Of a stretch of 64,000 nt of DNA, positions 11,033-22,099 are shown one piece after another. The position numbers and the translations under genes were made by a program. Where the stretch lies: contig WNNJ02003044.1 in assembly GCA_012934845.2 (NCBI GenBank), forward strand, positions 1-64,000, written 5' to 3'. Source of the stretch: Pomphorhynchus laevis. Taxonomy: Eukaryota; Acanthocephala; Palaeacanthocephala; Echinorhynchida; Pomphorhynchidae. The first letter of the stretch is position 1; every line of letters begins with the position of its first letter. The notes below the pieces were generated by a model, which worked only from the letters and a program-made list of their open reading frames with translations, was not told the origin of the DNA and did no database searches.

Positions 11033-11680
11033 CGGTAATATTTATAATGACAAAATATAAATTTAATAAAGAGCTTTCAAAAGCAGATCATGTGTACCAT
11101 GAATTCAGTATTGAAGTTCAGTATTCGAAATACTGAATACAATGAATACAATGGATTTGTCGAATAATCGACAAATATTCGAAATACGGATCACCATTAA
11201 AAGTTCATTGTTTCTGCAAATACCTATAAAATAATAATGATTACGTTTTCAACTGGAAAAGTATCCACTACTTATACGACAATAATAGAAAACCGTCCCA
11301 AAAACGTATTTTGGGATAAACGATTTTTTCGTTCCGGTATAATTTTTTTAACAAAATCAAGTGAAATTCTATTTTCCTTCAAGGAATTCGCCACCATTGA
11401 AATTTGGCTTGAAAAACGCTGATTAGTTACAATACGTGTTTGGATGTTAGTCGCTAATTTATTTTAAAAACATTTTAATAAATTAAAATATAATTAATTA
11501 GCTTAAATATTATGTTGTTAGGAGATAATACATTAAATTTATATATTTTTCAGATAAAAAAATTTTTAATCTCTATACAAGAAATGATCCCCTAAATGGG
11601 CCAACAATTCACGAAACTATAATTTATGCTTAGATGTAATACAATTTTTGAATATTTATTATCTTCTTGATTTTGCTGCA
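11033..11680. other. AT-rich stretch, no gene recognised
   Basis: This is a probable intron or intergenic sequence. It contains a short palindrome (tcccaaaaacgtattttggga, near 11297) and a 61-residue plus ORF (11237-11422) without recognisable features. Confidence 0.4.
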
Positions 11681-11684
11681 CGGA

Positions 11685-11800
11685 GGCATGCGGACACAGA
11701 GCGAGCAATCTCAAAGCCAATATCGCGTTTTATTTTGACGGCTATATCGGCATACGTCTCTGGTCGACAGATTGGCTTTTTTGGTGGCATCTTGATTAGC
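11685..11800 (-). mobile_element. R2-like LINE C-terminal scrap, inverted
   Basis: The minus strand reads MPPKKPICRPETYADIAVKI and then FEIARSVSACLRA, matching the last C-terminal block of the R2-like family (compare IQLARSISMCIRG, residues 981-993 of the element at 47022). It lies in opposite orientation to the copy that follows, so it is a separate insertion or an inversion. Confidence 0.5.
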
Positions 11801-11819
11801 GTCTAAGCTTATTTACCGA

Positions 11820-14205
11820 GTCCTCCGGATGTCGAAAAAAGTGGTGAGAACGAAGCGCGTTCAACCGCACTTACTAGTTCGGCATATTTGTTCTTTGAAC
11901 AAGATTGTTGATGTTAACCGACTTTTATCAGAAATCTACTGAAGCTAAATCTGATACACAATCGTTACTTCGAAATGTTACCATTTTCTCTCAACTAGTA
12001 TTACAACGAATACCTAAACGAAAAGTCACACTTATTCGTAAGACTCTTGAACGCATATTTATCGATTAGTGGAACAACGACTTCAATGATGTTTACCGCG
12101 AAGCATTTTATATACAAAACAACCTCGAACTTCGCCGTCCACATAAGCCTATTGACTGGGTTAAACAGTATCAAAACCTATTGACGAAGGGCAGCATCAG
12201 TGCTAGCACAGCTATTCTCGATGAAAAAATTGAGTCACATATTCTACAACCAGACGATATTATTGATAACACAACAGTTTTGTTGATCCTCCAGAAGCTA
12301 CATCATGCCGCAGAGCCTCCACAGCAAGACGCTCTTCTGTAGTTACCGGTTATGGCTCCTAACCTCATCACGCCTGTCACTTTTATGCACTGGATGAAAC
12401 CCATATCATTAGACATAGTAAGAAGATTAAAGGGAGCTCTGGACCTTCAGTTCTAGACCTTCGAGCGTTGCTTCATATACTTACAGACTTTGGTGCTCAA
12501 TCTGTGAAGCTCGCTAAGGCACTCGCCAACTTTGCAATATGGATCGCGACAGAAAAAATTAGCCCCGGTACTCTAAATGCTTTCACCGCATGCCGCCTAG
12601 TTGCGCTGGAAACGAAATACTGTGAAATTCACCCATTCGGAATTTGGGATACCGTGATACGTATCATAAGCAGAGCAATTTTGGATTTCACACGCAACGG
12701 CATCCAAGACTTCGCTGGATGCACACAATTGGGGGCTTCGCAAAGAAGCGTAATAGAGGCTGCGATATGCTTGTTAAGGAAAGAGTTTCATCGACAAAAC
12801 GACCACCGCATATTGACTATTGACGAGAACAACACTTTCAATAAAACAAATCGATATGCGGCGCTACACAACATTGAATACGTGTGCTCGTCGCAATGCT
12901 GTTCCCTTCGCATCATCTACTCAATTCCAGCGCAAATAGCAGTAGGGTCCCACAATATATTCTCTACCGAAGGATTTACTCAAGGCGATCCTTTCTCAAT
13001 GGCTGGTTTCTCCCTAAATTCCCTACCACTTATCGCATTGATCCAGCGAAGAGTACCTTCCGTTTTCAAACGTGGTATGCTGATGACGCCAACTTTGTAG
13101 GAACCATTGACACGTTGAAGAATGTATGGAGAGTGATTCACACAGAAGGTCCTAAATACATTTACTAAGTTAATGAGAACTCCCAGATTTTGTCACACCG
13201 CTATATAAACGAGGCTGAATTTCTTTACCCTACATCAAAACCTTCACCGATGGCATTAAAATACTCGGCACGCCCATTGGCTTTAGCGAATTTGAAAACA
13301 TATCCGTAGCTGAACTGTCAGCAAATTGGATTTTGATGCTCAAATGTCTGTCTATTGAAGCTAACGATGATCCGCACACCACCTTTGCTGGACTAATTCA
13401 AGCTGTCCAATATAAGTGGACTCATATACTGCGCACCTATGAGTGCTCTGAGACTGTATGGACTGATCTGATAAATACACTTACTCAACAGTTACTCCCT
13501 AGATTCGCTACGTGGAACCTAAATGACGATTGTATAGCAATGATGTGATCTCCATTAAAATTAGGTGGTTTGGGAATCACCCACTCCGGATTCACATCAA
13601 AATTGTGACGATTATCCTCGAATATGCTTGTCTCAACTTACGATTCCAGCCTTATTAGTGACGACCTGAGAGACAAACAAATAACGACGCTGCGTGGAAT
13701 AACACAACTTAGAGTTCAAGCACATCAAGAACGTATTTCCGGGCTATCCATTCTAGATACACCAACGACGAATAACCTGGTCGTGCACACAACCCGTAAT
13801 GGAGCCTCCTCGTGGCTAAGTGCGATACTTTTAGCCTATGAAGGATTTCATCTATCAGCAAACAAATTTAGAGATGCCCTAAACGCTCGATACGGTCATG
13901 TCGATCCCTCCCTTTAAAAGGGCAATTGCATTTGGGGCGCACCATTAAATATCGCTAATTCTATATCAGGCAAGAACAATGCCTTGCATTCTATCTTGCA
14001 TGATGCTGTTAGAGACATTATCTCGCAACATTTCGTTAAAATTTCGCACTGCTTAGAATGCAAACCACAACTAATCGCCGTCTCTGACGGCATGGCTTTC
14101 GAACGAACCACAACTACGCGTGATCAGAATACACGGCTTGATTTCGTTCGATCTTGACTTTATTTCGCCTTGTGGCTTCTTGACAGAAGCCGCAAGGCGA
14201 AACAT
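11820..14205 (+). mobile_element. Decayed R2-like LINE
   Basis: Plus-strand fragments follow the order of the intact copy at 47022-50042. They are the pre-RT region (NNDFNDVYREAFYIQNNLEL; DWVKQYQNLLTKGSISAST), the finger region (LKGSSGPSVLDLRALL; LANFAIWIATEK), LTIDENNTFNKTN in place of the first catalytic Asp motif, FTQGDPFSMAGF, WYADDANFVG (in the 12884-13168 frame), GASSWLSAILLAYEGFHLS, and a trace of the endonuclease (AFERTTTTRDQNTRLDF). At least five frame breaks are present. It is 3' truncated near 14205, before a large foldback. The divergence implies a copy much older than 47022-50042. Confidence 0.8.
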
Positions 14206-14269
14206 TAATTGATAAATAATAATCAGGTGATCTACTTCAGGTGATCCTAACCCCCTGAAGTAGCTTATA

Positions 14270-14890
14270 AAATGAATGTAATTTATACTTACTAAATATA
14301 TAACAGGAATCAGAGTTTACACTGTCTGCCGGCACCGAAATTGAAGTACTTAATTGATATTATTGGATAACCAATATGTTTGGATGTTCGTCACAGGTAC
14401 GAAATTAGAGATATTTAAAACGATTCTTTATTTAAACTTTTCCAGTTTAAAATACAAGCTAAGTTAAAAACAGTAAAAACAATATCAAAAACGTTTTGAC
14501 ATTGTTTTAGGTTTTAATATTCTAAGCTTGCATTTTAAACTGGAAAAGTTTTAATAAACGAAACGTTTTAAATATCTTTGATTTCGTGGTGGTGAAGAAC
14601 ATCTAATCGTATTGGTTATATATATTTGATCATTGTTATTTAGCCATCATTGTTATTTTGATCATTGTTATTTGTCGGGAATATTCGTATTGGTATGCGG
14701 CCGTATATTTGTAAATTTTAAAACCCGAAGAAAAAGCAGCTAGTATTTATTGACGTTTCGGCTTGTTAGCCTTATTCAAAAGGCTTACAAGTCGAAACTC
14801 TGATTCGTGTTATAAACATACAATATTCGTGTTATATATTGTAAACTCTTATTCGTGTTATATATTTAGTATAAATTACATTCATTATGT
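14270..14890. repeat. Large imperfect foldback
   Basis: The segment 14270-14317 (atgaatgtaatttatact, aacaggaatcagagtttac) recurs inverted near 14838-14888. Inside it, 14340-14460 (ccaatatgtttggatgttcg ... aacttttccagtttaaaat) recurs inverted at about 14510-14625. The whole can form a hairpin of about 600 bp. The right half additionally carries a PLE-type motif on the minus strand (14735-14775: stem ggct/agcc, then GAAACGTCAATAAA). It may be a foldback or MITE-like element. Confidence 0.6.
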
Positions 14891-16040
14891 ATAAAAAATT
14901 ATATCGATAAATTATGAAACAACAATCTAGGATTCCCTCATGGGAATATAGCCATATAATAAATTATGTAATAATCATATTTTACAATTATTTGGTCTTT
15001 ATATATACGAAAAGTATGTTAATTTAAGTAAATTCTGTAATTATATATTCTAATAAAATTATGTATTTATATATAATTACATAATTTTATAAGAATATAG
15101 AATTACAGAATTCACTTTATCCAGCATTGTGAAGAATTTGTAACAATGCATAATGGCATATATCCCAAATACAAATTCAATAACTCCCCAATACAAATTA
15201 TAATAAAAAATTGCAACCCAGTTAATAAAATATAAATAATAAAAAGAGCCAATTATAATAATAATTTAAATTCTACCTTTTAAATATAAACCTTCAATTA
15301 ATTCTATAGAATTTTAAAATTTAATATAAATTAGTTAAATTAATAAAAATTAATTTATTCAATTACAAAATATAAATATTATAAGAGAAACAATACTATC
15401 ATATTTATATATAATTACATAATTTTATAAGAATACTCGTATCTGCGAAGCTCGTAATAATCCTGATTGATAGCATTATCAATAATTATCAGAAAATTAA
15501 TTAAAATAATTAAAATAAAATAATTAATTATAATTATTAGTAACAAATAATTATTAATAATTAATAATCAGAAGGGACTATTATTTTATCGTGCTCGGTT
15601 TATTCATCTCAAGTTATAACGAATCTACATGCACATAATGAGTGAATGTAGATGTAGCTAGTAAATGTAGCCTAAAATATTACACGCTGACCAAAAGGAT
15701 GAATCAGGTCATATCAGTTACAATTATATAGCTAAAATTATAGGAACCAGGTCACATGTATCTGCTCCCTTAAATACATAAGCACAAAACACTGTGCTGA
15801 GGCAGACCAATCTTCAATAAGAAAGGGCCTTACAGAAAGCTGGTAAATCAGATCAGGTAACTGAGTCCATATATATTCAATTATTTATAAATCAAACATA
15901 ATGATAAATAAAAATAATTGAATTATAAATAATATTTAAATAACTTATATCAAGTTAAAATTTAAAATAAAGTCAAGTTTAATGAATTTACAACTGAAAT
16001 AATATAAATAATACAAATAATATCATCATAAAAAGAAACT
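14891..16040. other. AT-rich DNA with palindromes and one AT-rich repeat copy
   Basis: At 15010-15120 an imperfect palindrome with arms of about 45 bp (taaattctgtaattatat / attatagaattacagaatt type) surrounds the centre near 15065. At 15848-15990 there is a diverged minus-strand copy of the repeat family whose end reads agctaactgagtctacgta in other copies. No gene is recognised. Confidence 0.5.
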
Positions 16041-16048
16041 GCATTGAA

Positions 16049-16264
16049 TTGTCATCTAATCTGTTTGTTACGTCATATTTAGCAAAGTATGCAAAGTCAT
16101 TACAGGCAGCAAATGATTTTGAACAATTGCGAGTGGATCTTAAGGCATTTCACCAGAAATGTGTGCATACGATGAAGAGCAAAAGCACTAAAGCTAAGCG
16201 AAATAAACACAAGAAGCAAGTGGATACAGTACACGATGCCATCAATGCTTTGACATTGCTATAA
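16049..16264 (+). CDS. Hypothetical ORF, possible host terminal exon
   Basis: The frame encodes 71 residues with a coding-like composition: LAKYAKSLQAANDFEQLRVD, then a Lys-rich tail KSTKAKRNKHKKQVDTVHD and NALTLL before the stop. It is open upstream to about 16010. No signature acceptor is visible and no family is recognised. It lies just left of the minisatellite. Confidence 0.3.
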   Translation: MSSNLFVTSYLAKYAKSLQAANDFEQLRVDLKAFHQKCVHTMKSKSTKAKRNKHKKQVDTVHDAINALTLL

Positions 16265-16351
16265 ATGAAACTTATTCACTTGCATTAAATTATTATTTTA
16301 TATAAATTTTCACATCAAATTAGTATTTTAGATAAAGTTTAACATTTTGTT

Positions 16352-16514
16352 TTCTTTTTTCATTTTCCGTAAAACGAGATAAGTCCATCATATTCATAAT
16401 GTGACTCCTATAGTAATTTTATCTATTTTTTAATATTCATATAATGGCTACTATAGTATTTTTATCTTTCAGGTTTTCCGTACAACGAGAAGAGTCCATC
16501 ATATGATGGACTCT
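16352..16514. repeat. Diverged minisatellite units left of the LINE insertion
   Basis: About two diverged copies of the 68-bp unit (ttttcattttccgta, agtccatcat, ataatggct) precede the LINE at 16515. They end in a perfect 24-bp palindrome (16491-16514; half-site agagtccatcat) created where the LINE joins. Confidence 0.8.
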
Positions 16515-17052
16515 TTTTGAGCCGTCTTCTATATGCTGCGCCATGTGTGATCCCCAAAATTCAAAAGAACATATTAGTTCAGAGAGGGTACTTCATAGAG
16601 CTACCAAGCTAGCACCGCAACTGAAATTTTTGTCGTACCCTGATCGATTAAAAGCACTTAGACTTGAGACTGTCACGTGGACCCGCCGGTACATCGATAT
16701 GAGTATGGTCTGGCAAATTCTTAATGATTTGGATCATCCACTTCGAGATTGTCTTCATTTGCGCTCATCCAATATCCTCCGAGGCCATGGTTTAACCCTG
16801 CAACGTGAAAAGATAAGAAAATCACGAGCTGTCCAATTTGATCGGCGAGTTGTATCTCTGTGGAATAGGCTTGGAGAGTCAACAGTGTGCAGTAGCAATA
16901 TCAACGAATTCAAAAAGAAATTACGGATGGAGGATGCCATGGGGAAAGCTGCTTTTCCGTATTTGTGATACTTTTATTTTATTTTCTTTTTTCTGCAGTG
17001 AACCAGATAATTAAGCCATGCTTTTATGTGCTGTTGAAACATTAATAATAAT
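16515..17052 (+). mobile_element. 5'-truncated CR1/jockey-group LINE inserted in the minisatellite
   Basis: The plus ORF (16543-16968) encodes the last 140 residues of the same LINE family as the minus-strand element at 55560-56960 (KEHISSERVLHRATKL ... EDAMGKAAFPYL), with only a few substitutions. The 3' untranslated region is also shared and ends in taa repeats. Satellite units lie on both sides, so the LINE inserted into an existing array. About 6-8 bp of the satellite unit are missing at the site. Confidence 0.9.
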
Positions 17053-19838
17053 ATAATGGATCCTATAGTATTTTTATCTTTTTAATTTTCCGTACAGCGA
17101 GTAGAGTCCATCATATTCATATAATGGCTCCTATAGTATTTTTATCTTTTTAATTTTCCGTACAGCGAGTAGAGTCCATTATATTCATATAATGGCTCCT
17201 ATAGTATTTTTATCTTTTTCATTTTCCGTACAGCGAGTTGAGTCCATCATATTCATATAATGGCTCCTATAGTATTTTTATCTTTTTCATTTTCCGTACA
17301 GCGAGTAGAGTCCATCATATTCATATAATGGATCCTATAGTATTTTTTTCTTTTTAATTTTCCGTACAGCGAGTAGAGTCCATCATATTCATATAATGGC
17401 TCCTATAGTATTTTTATCTTTTTCATTTTCCGTACAGCGAGTAGAGTCCATCAATTCATATAATGGCTCCTATAGTATTTTTATCTTTTTCATTTTCCGT
17501 ACAGCGAGTAGAGTCCATCATATTCATATAATGGCTCCTATAGTATTTTTATCTTTTTCATTTTCCGTACAGCGAGTTGAGTCCATCATATTCATATAAT
17601 GGCTCCTATAGTATTTTTATCTTTTTCATTTTCCGTACAGCGAGTAGAGTCCATCAATTCATATAATGGCTCCTATAGTATTTTTATCTTTTTCATTTTC
17701 CGTACAGCGAGTTGAGTCCATCAATTCATATAATGGCTCCTATAGTATTTTTATCTTTTTCATTTTCCGTACAGGGAGTAGAGTCCATCATATTCATATA
17801 ATGGCTCCTATAGTATTTTTATCTTTTTGATTTTCCGTACAGCGAGTTGAGTCCATCATATTCATATAATGGCTCCTATAGTATTTTTATCTTTTTCATT
17901 TTCCGTACAGCGAGTAGAGTCCATCAATTCATATAATGGCTCCTATAGTATTTTTATCTTTTTCATTTTCCGTACAGCGAGTTGAGTCCATCATATTCAT
18001 ATAATGGCTCCTATAGTATTTTTTTCTTTTTAATTTTCCGTACAGCGAGTAGAGTCCATCATATTCATATAATGGCTCCTATAGTATTTTTATCTTTTTA
18101 ATTTTCCGTACAGCGAGTAGAGTCCATCATATTCATATAATGGCTCCTATAGTATTTTTATCTTTTTCATTTTCCGTACAGCGAGTAGAGTCCATCAATT
18201 CATATAATGGCTCCTATAGTATTTTTATCTTTTTCATTTTCCGTACAGCGAGTAGAGTCCATCATATTCATATAATGGCTCCTATAGTATTTTTATCTTT
18301 TTCATTTTCCGTACAGCGAGTAGAGTCCATCAATTCATATAATGGCTCCTATAGTATTTTTATCTTTTTCATTTTCCGTACAGCGAGTAGAGTCCATTAT
18401 ATTCATATAATGGCCCTTATAGTATTTTATCTTTTTAATTTTCCGTACAGCGAGTAGAGTCCATCAATTCATATAATGGCTCCTATAGTATTTTTATCTT
18501 TTTCATTTTCCGTACAGCGAGTAGAGTCCATCATATTCATATAATGGCTCCTATAGTATTTTTATCTTTTTCATTTTCCGTACAGCGAGTTGAGTCCATC
18601 ATATTCATATAATGGCCCTTATAGTATTTTATCTTTTTAATTTTCCGTACAGCGAGTAGAGTCCATCATATTCATATAATGGCTCCTATAGTATTTTTAT
18701 CTTTTTCATTTTCCGTACAGCGAGTAGAGTCCATCATATTCATATAATGGCTCCTATAGTATTTTTATCTTTTTCATTTTCCGTACAGCGAGTTGAGTCC
18801 ATCATATTCATATAATGGCCCTTATAGTATTTTATCTTTTTAATTTTCCGTACAGCGAGTTGAGTCCATCATATTCATATAATGGCTCCTATAGTATTTT
18901 ATCTTTCTAATTTTCCGTACAGCGAGTAGAGTCCATCATATTCATATAATGGCCCTTATAGTATTTTATCTTTTTAATTTTCCGTACAGCGAGTTGAGTC
19001 CATCATATTCATATAATGGCTCCTATAGTATTTTTATCTTTTTCATTTTCCGTACAGCGAGTAGAGTCCATCATATTCATATAATGGCTCCTATAGTATT
19101 TTTATCTTTTTCATTTTCCGTACAGCGAGTTGAGTCCATCATATTCATATAATGGCCCTTATAGTATTTTATCTTTTTAATTTTCCGTACAGCGAGTTGA
19201 GTCCATCATATTCATATAATGGCTCCTTTAATATTTTTATCTTTTTCATTTTCCGTACAGCGAGTAGAGTCCATCAATTCATATAATGGCTCCTATAGTA
19301 TTTTTATCTTTTTCATTTTCCGTACAGCGAGTTGAGTCCATCATATTCATATAATGGCCCTTATAGTATTTTATCTTTTTAATTTTCCGTACAGCGAGTT
19401 GAGTCCATCATATTCATATAATGGCTCCTTTAATATTTTTATCTTTTTCATTTTCAGTACAGCGTGTAGAGTCCATCAATTCATATAATGGCTCCTATAA
19501 TATTTTTATCTTTTTCATTTTCCGTACAGCGAGTAGAGTCCATCAATTCATATAATGGCTCCTATAGTATTTTTATCTTTTTCATTTTCCGTACAGCGAG
19601 TTGAGTCCATCATATTCATATAATGGCCCTTATAGTATTTTTTCTTTTTAATTTTCCGTACAGCGAGTAGAGTCCATCAATTCATATAATGGCTCCTATA
19701 GTATTTTTATCTTTTTCATTTTCCGTACAGCGAGTTGAGTCCATCATATTCATATAATGGCCCTTATAGTATTTTATCTTTTTCATTTTCCGTACAGCGA
19801 GTAGAGTCCATCAATTCATATAATGGCTCCTATTAATG
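17053..19838. repeat. Minisatellite, unit about 67-68 bp, roughly 41 copies
   Basis: The unit begins ataatggctcctatagta, continues tttttatctttttcatt and ttccgtacagcgagtagag, then tccatcatattcat. Variants differ at gtagag/gttgag, tcatattc/tcaattc, ggctcctatag/ggcccttatag and ttttcat/ttttaat. Variant mixtures recur in short blocks, notably from 18400 on, which suggests higher-order duplication. Each unit carries a short inverted repeat (ccattatat/atataatgg in the best copies). Some frames stay open across units only because the unit lacks stops there; no protein is implied. Confidence 0.95.
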
Positions 19839-20905
19839 TCATTCTCTGTTTTTAGATCGAATATGTAACTTCATTCAGGTGAGCTGCAAATTATTATTGA
19901 ACAATTGATCAATTTTCGTGCTTCTCATTAACTTTGACGACATGATTAAATTAGATTAAATTTATTAGATTTTTGAAAACAATTGATTAATTACATAACC
20001 TATACAATTCATTTTTAAATAATGAATTGTTTAATTTATTACTTTTTAATAATTTTTATATTTTTTTATTAAAAAATCAATAAAATTTTTTATTAAAAAT
20101 TATAATTTTTTTTTATAATTATAAATTACAAATTAGTTATAAATTATAACTAATTTATTAGTAATATATTTATTTATAACTAATTTATAAATAATCAATT
20201 AGTCCACCCTCGAAATTGCGGACTAATTGATCATTAAAATTTAAATTTTGAACATTCTGCATTTTCGATATAAGTTTATTCAGTTCACAAAAGTGAAAAC
20301 GCATCGTTCAATCAACAATACATAAAGCACTTATTTAGCAGTTTTTGAATTTCTAGATAAGTGGATTTCTCAATATAGTATATTTCTTAATATTCCAAAA
20401 TGCCGACCATGCGTCGACATTTTTTTAAAACAGAATAAATAATTTTTACATAATTAATTAATAATTTATTATGTAATAATTAATATTATAATTAATATTT
20501 AATTATAATTAGTTAATATAATTATATTTTAAATTAATTAAAATCAATCAATTAAATTCATCGCGATAATTATTAGATTAGACAATAAATATAATAGTGT
20601 TTATTATATTAATTGATTAATTATAATTATTGAATGTAGTTAATTTTTAACTTAATTAAAGTAAATGAACGTATTATTACATAGTAATAACCAATTAATT
20701 AAATTTATTAGATAAAAGATATAATTAATATTATATTAATTAAGTAAACGAATGTGCATTCACATGGTAATTTATCGAGTTTTAATTATTTAGACAAGAA
20801 ATATTATCGGTGCTTTTTGCATTTTCAAAATAAGTTTGCAAATTTTACAAACAATTTTACATTGGTGTTCTCAATAAAATACAATTAAAAACTAATAAAG
20901 ACTAT
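19839..20905. other. AT-rich intergenic DNA
   Basis: It lies between the minisatellite and the 3' end of COQ2 and has long runs of taatta-type sequence. Minus-strand polyadenylation-like hexamers (tttatt on the plus strand) occur near 20704 and could serve COQ2. No other gene is seen. Confidence 0.6.
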
Positions 20906-21997
20906 TCAAAGTGAAATTTTACTCAAATGGTCAACTAAGATTGACGAAAACATTACGGCTCCCGTATTTCTGTTTGCGGAGAACGATTCTCCACAACTTG
21001 CTGTGCTATTCAGATCGACGATCTTTAGCCGGTACAATTGGTATAGCGTGGCCATGGTTTGACCGCTGTAATATATCCATCCATTATTGTTAAAGAAACC
21101 AGCAGTATAGAACATCATCAAAGATAAAATGTTTAGACCTAATAATACAGGTTTTGTATACTGCCCAAGATATAGTGCTGTTGATTTCAAACCTAGCATT
21201 TGATCGTCTCGCTTATCTTGATGGGCGTATATCGTATCGTAATGCAAAGTCCAAAGTATGCAGCCCGAATACATTGGTAGCAAAATCCAAGGATTTAGAC
21301 TGTTCATTACTGCAGTCCAACCAAGTATCAGTGGTAAATTAAATGTTAATCCTAGAAAAAGCTGAGGCCAAAACGTTATTCTTTTCATTAATGGATAACA
21401 TATTACCAGAGGAACTGATAGTATTCCTAGCGCTATTGTCAATGAATTGAATTGAAGAAGAATAAAGTAAAATGAAATAATAGAATTGGCCATTATAAAT
21501 TGTATAGCCCTTGATGGAGTACATTGTCCACTTACAAGAGGCCGAGATTTTGTTCGTTCCACATGACCATCAAATCTGCGATCCCAAAGATCATTTATGA
21601 TACATCCAGTTCCACGCATCAATATAGATCCAAGTCCGAATAAAAGTATAGTTTTAAATGTAAGCAGAGATAACGAATGACTTGCCAGTACAATGCCTAT
21701 GCTACCCGGCCAAAATAATAACCATGAACCAGTTGGTTTGCTAAATCTATTCATTTGACAGTATGCATCAATAGCTTGCCATACATTGGACCGTTTGTCC
21801 CGCGAACTTTGTCTCCTAGTGTTTTTGATATCATTGCCATCCTGGCAAGCGGAGAGCAGTGGTGCGACGATATTAACACTTCGGTTTGATCGTACAGTAT
21901 GCCGACCATAATGTAAATATCTCAGAATCGAGGAGCAGCTATACTGCTTATCGAAAAATAAATATAAATATCTTCTGCTGATAATAATAACGGTCAT
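20906..21997 (-). CDS. COQ2: 4-hydroxybenzoate polyprenyltransferase, mitochondrial
   Basis: COQ2 joins the polyprenyl tail to 4-hydroxybenzoate in the mitochondrial inner membrane, the first ring-prenylation step of ubiquinone synthesis. The 363-residue product has the UbiA-family landmarks: RFSKPTGSWLLFWP (84-97), first Asp-rich motif NDLWDRRFD (135-143) followed by RTKSRPLVSG, and second motif DTIYAHQDKRDD (254-265) followed by KSTALYLG. The first 40 residues are Arg-rich and poor in acids, as in a mitochondrial presequence, and hydrophobic segments fit about eight membrane helices. Length matches animal COQ2 proteins. The frame is unbroken and intronless, whereas animal COQ2 genes usually have several introns. 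It may be a gene in an intron-poor context or an intact retrocopy. A PLE fragment starts about 100 bp from its 5' end. The first ATG is used as start because the presequence follows it. Confidence 0.95.
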   Translation of the reverse strand: MTVIIISRRYLYLFFDKQYSCSSILRYLHYGRHTVRSNRSVNIVAPLLSACQDGNDIKNTRRQSSRDKRSNVWQAIDAYCQMNRFSKPTGSWLLFWPGSIGIVLASHSLSLLTFKTILLFGLGSILMRGTGCIINDLWDRRFDGHVERTKSRPLVSGQCTPSRAIQFIMANSIISFYFILLQFNSLTIALGILSVPLVICYPLMKRITFWPQLFLGLTFNLPLILGWTAVMNSLNPWILLPMYSGCILWTLHYDTIYAHQDKRDDQMLGLKSTALYLGQYTKPVLLGLNILSLMMFYTAGFFNNNGWIYYSGQTMATLYQLYRLKIVDLNSTASCGESFSANRNTGAVMFSSILVDHLSKISL

Positions 21998-22099
21998 CGC
22001 GAATTACAATACACTAAATAGATATCCCGTAATTCGGTAAAAGTCAAAAGTGCTAAACAACGCTTATTTACGCGATATAATTGTGACGACAAAGATTTT

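Noticed and set aside
14170-14210. Hammerhead-like cttgacagaagcc...aaggcgaaac on the plus strand
   Set aside because: It overlaps the decayed endonuclease frame of the R2-like element (GFLTEAARRN) and lacks a proper CTGANGA box.
16049-16264. Confident host gene call
   Set aside because: The composition is coding-like, but no family, start or splice acceptor is visible, so it was kept only as a low-confidence ORF.
17396-19152. Repetitive ORFs (MAPIVFLSFSFSVQRVESI type) across the minisatellite
   Set aside because: They arise because the 67-68 bp unit has few stops in some frames. The frame shifts between units and the product is only translated satellite.
20911-21524. ORFs antisense to COQ2 and one in another frame
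   Set aside because: They are shadows of the conser­ved COQ2 frame without any domain.
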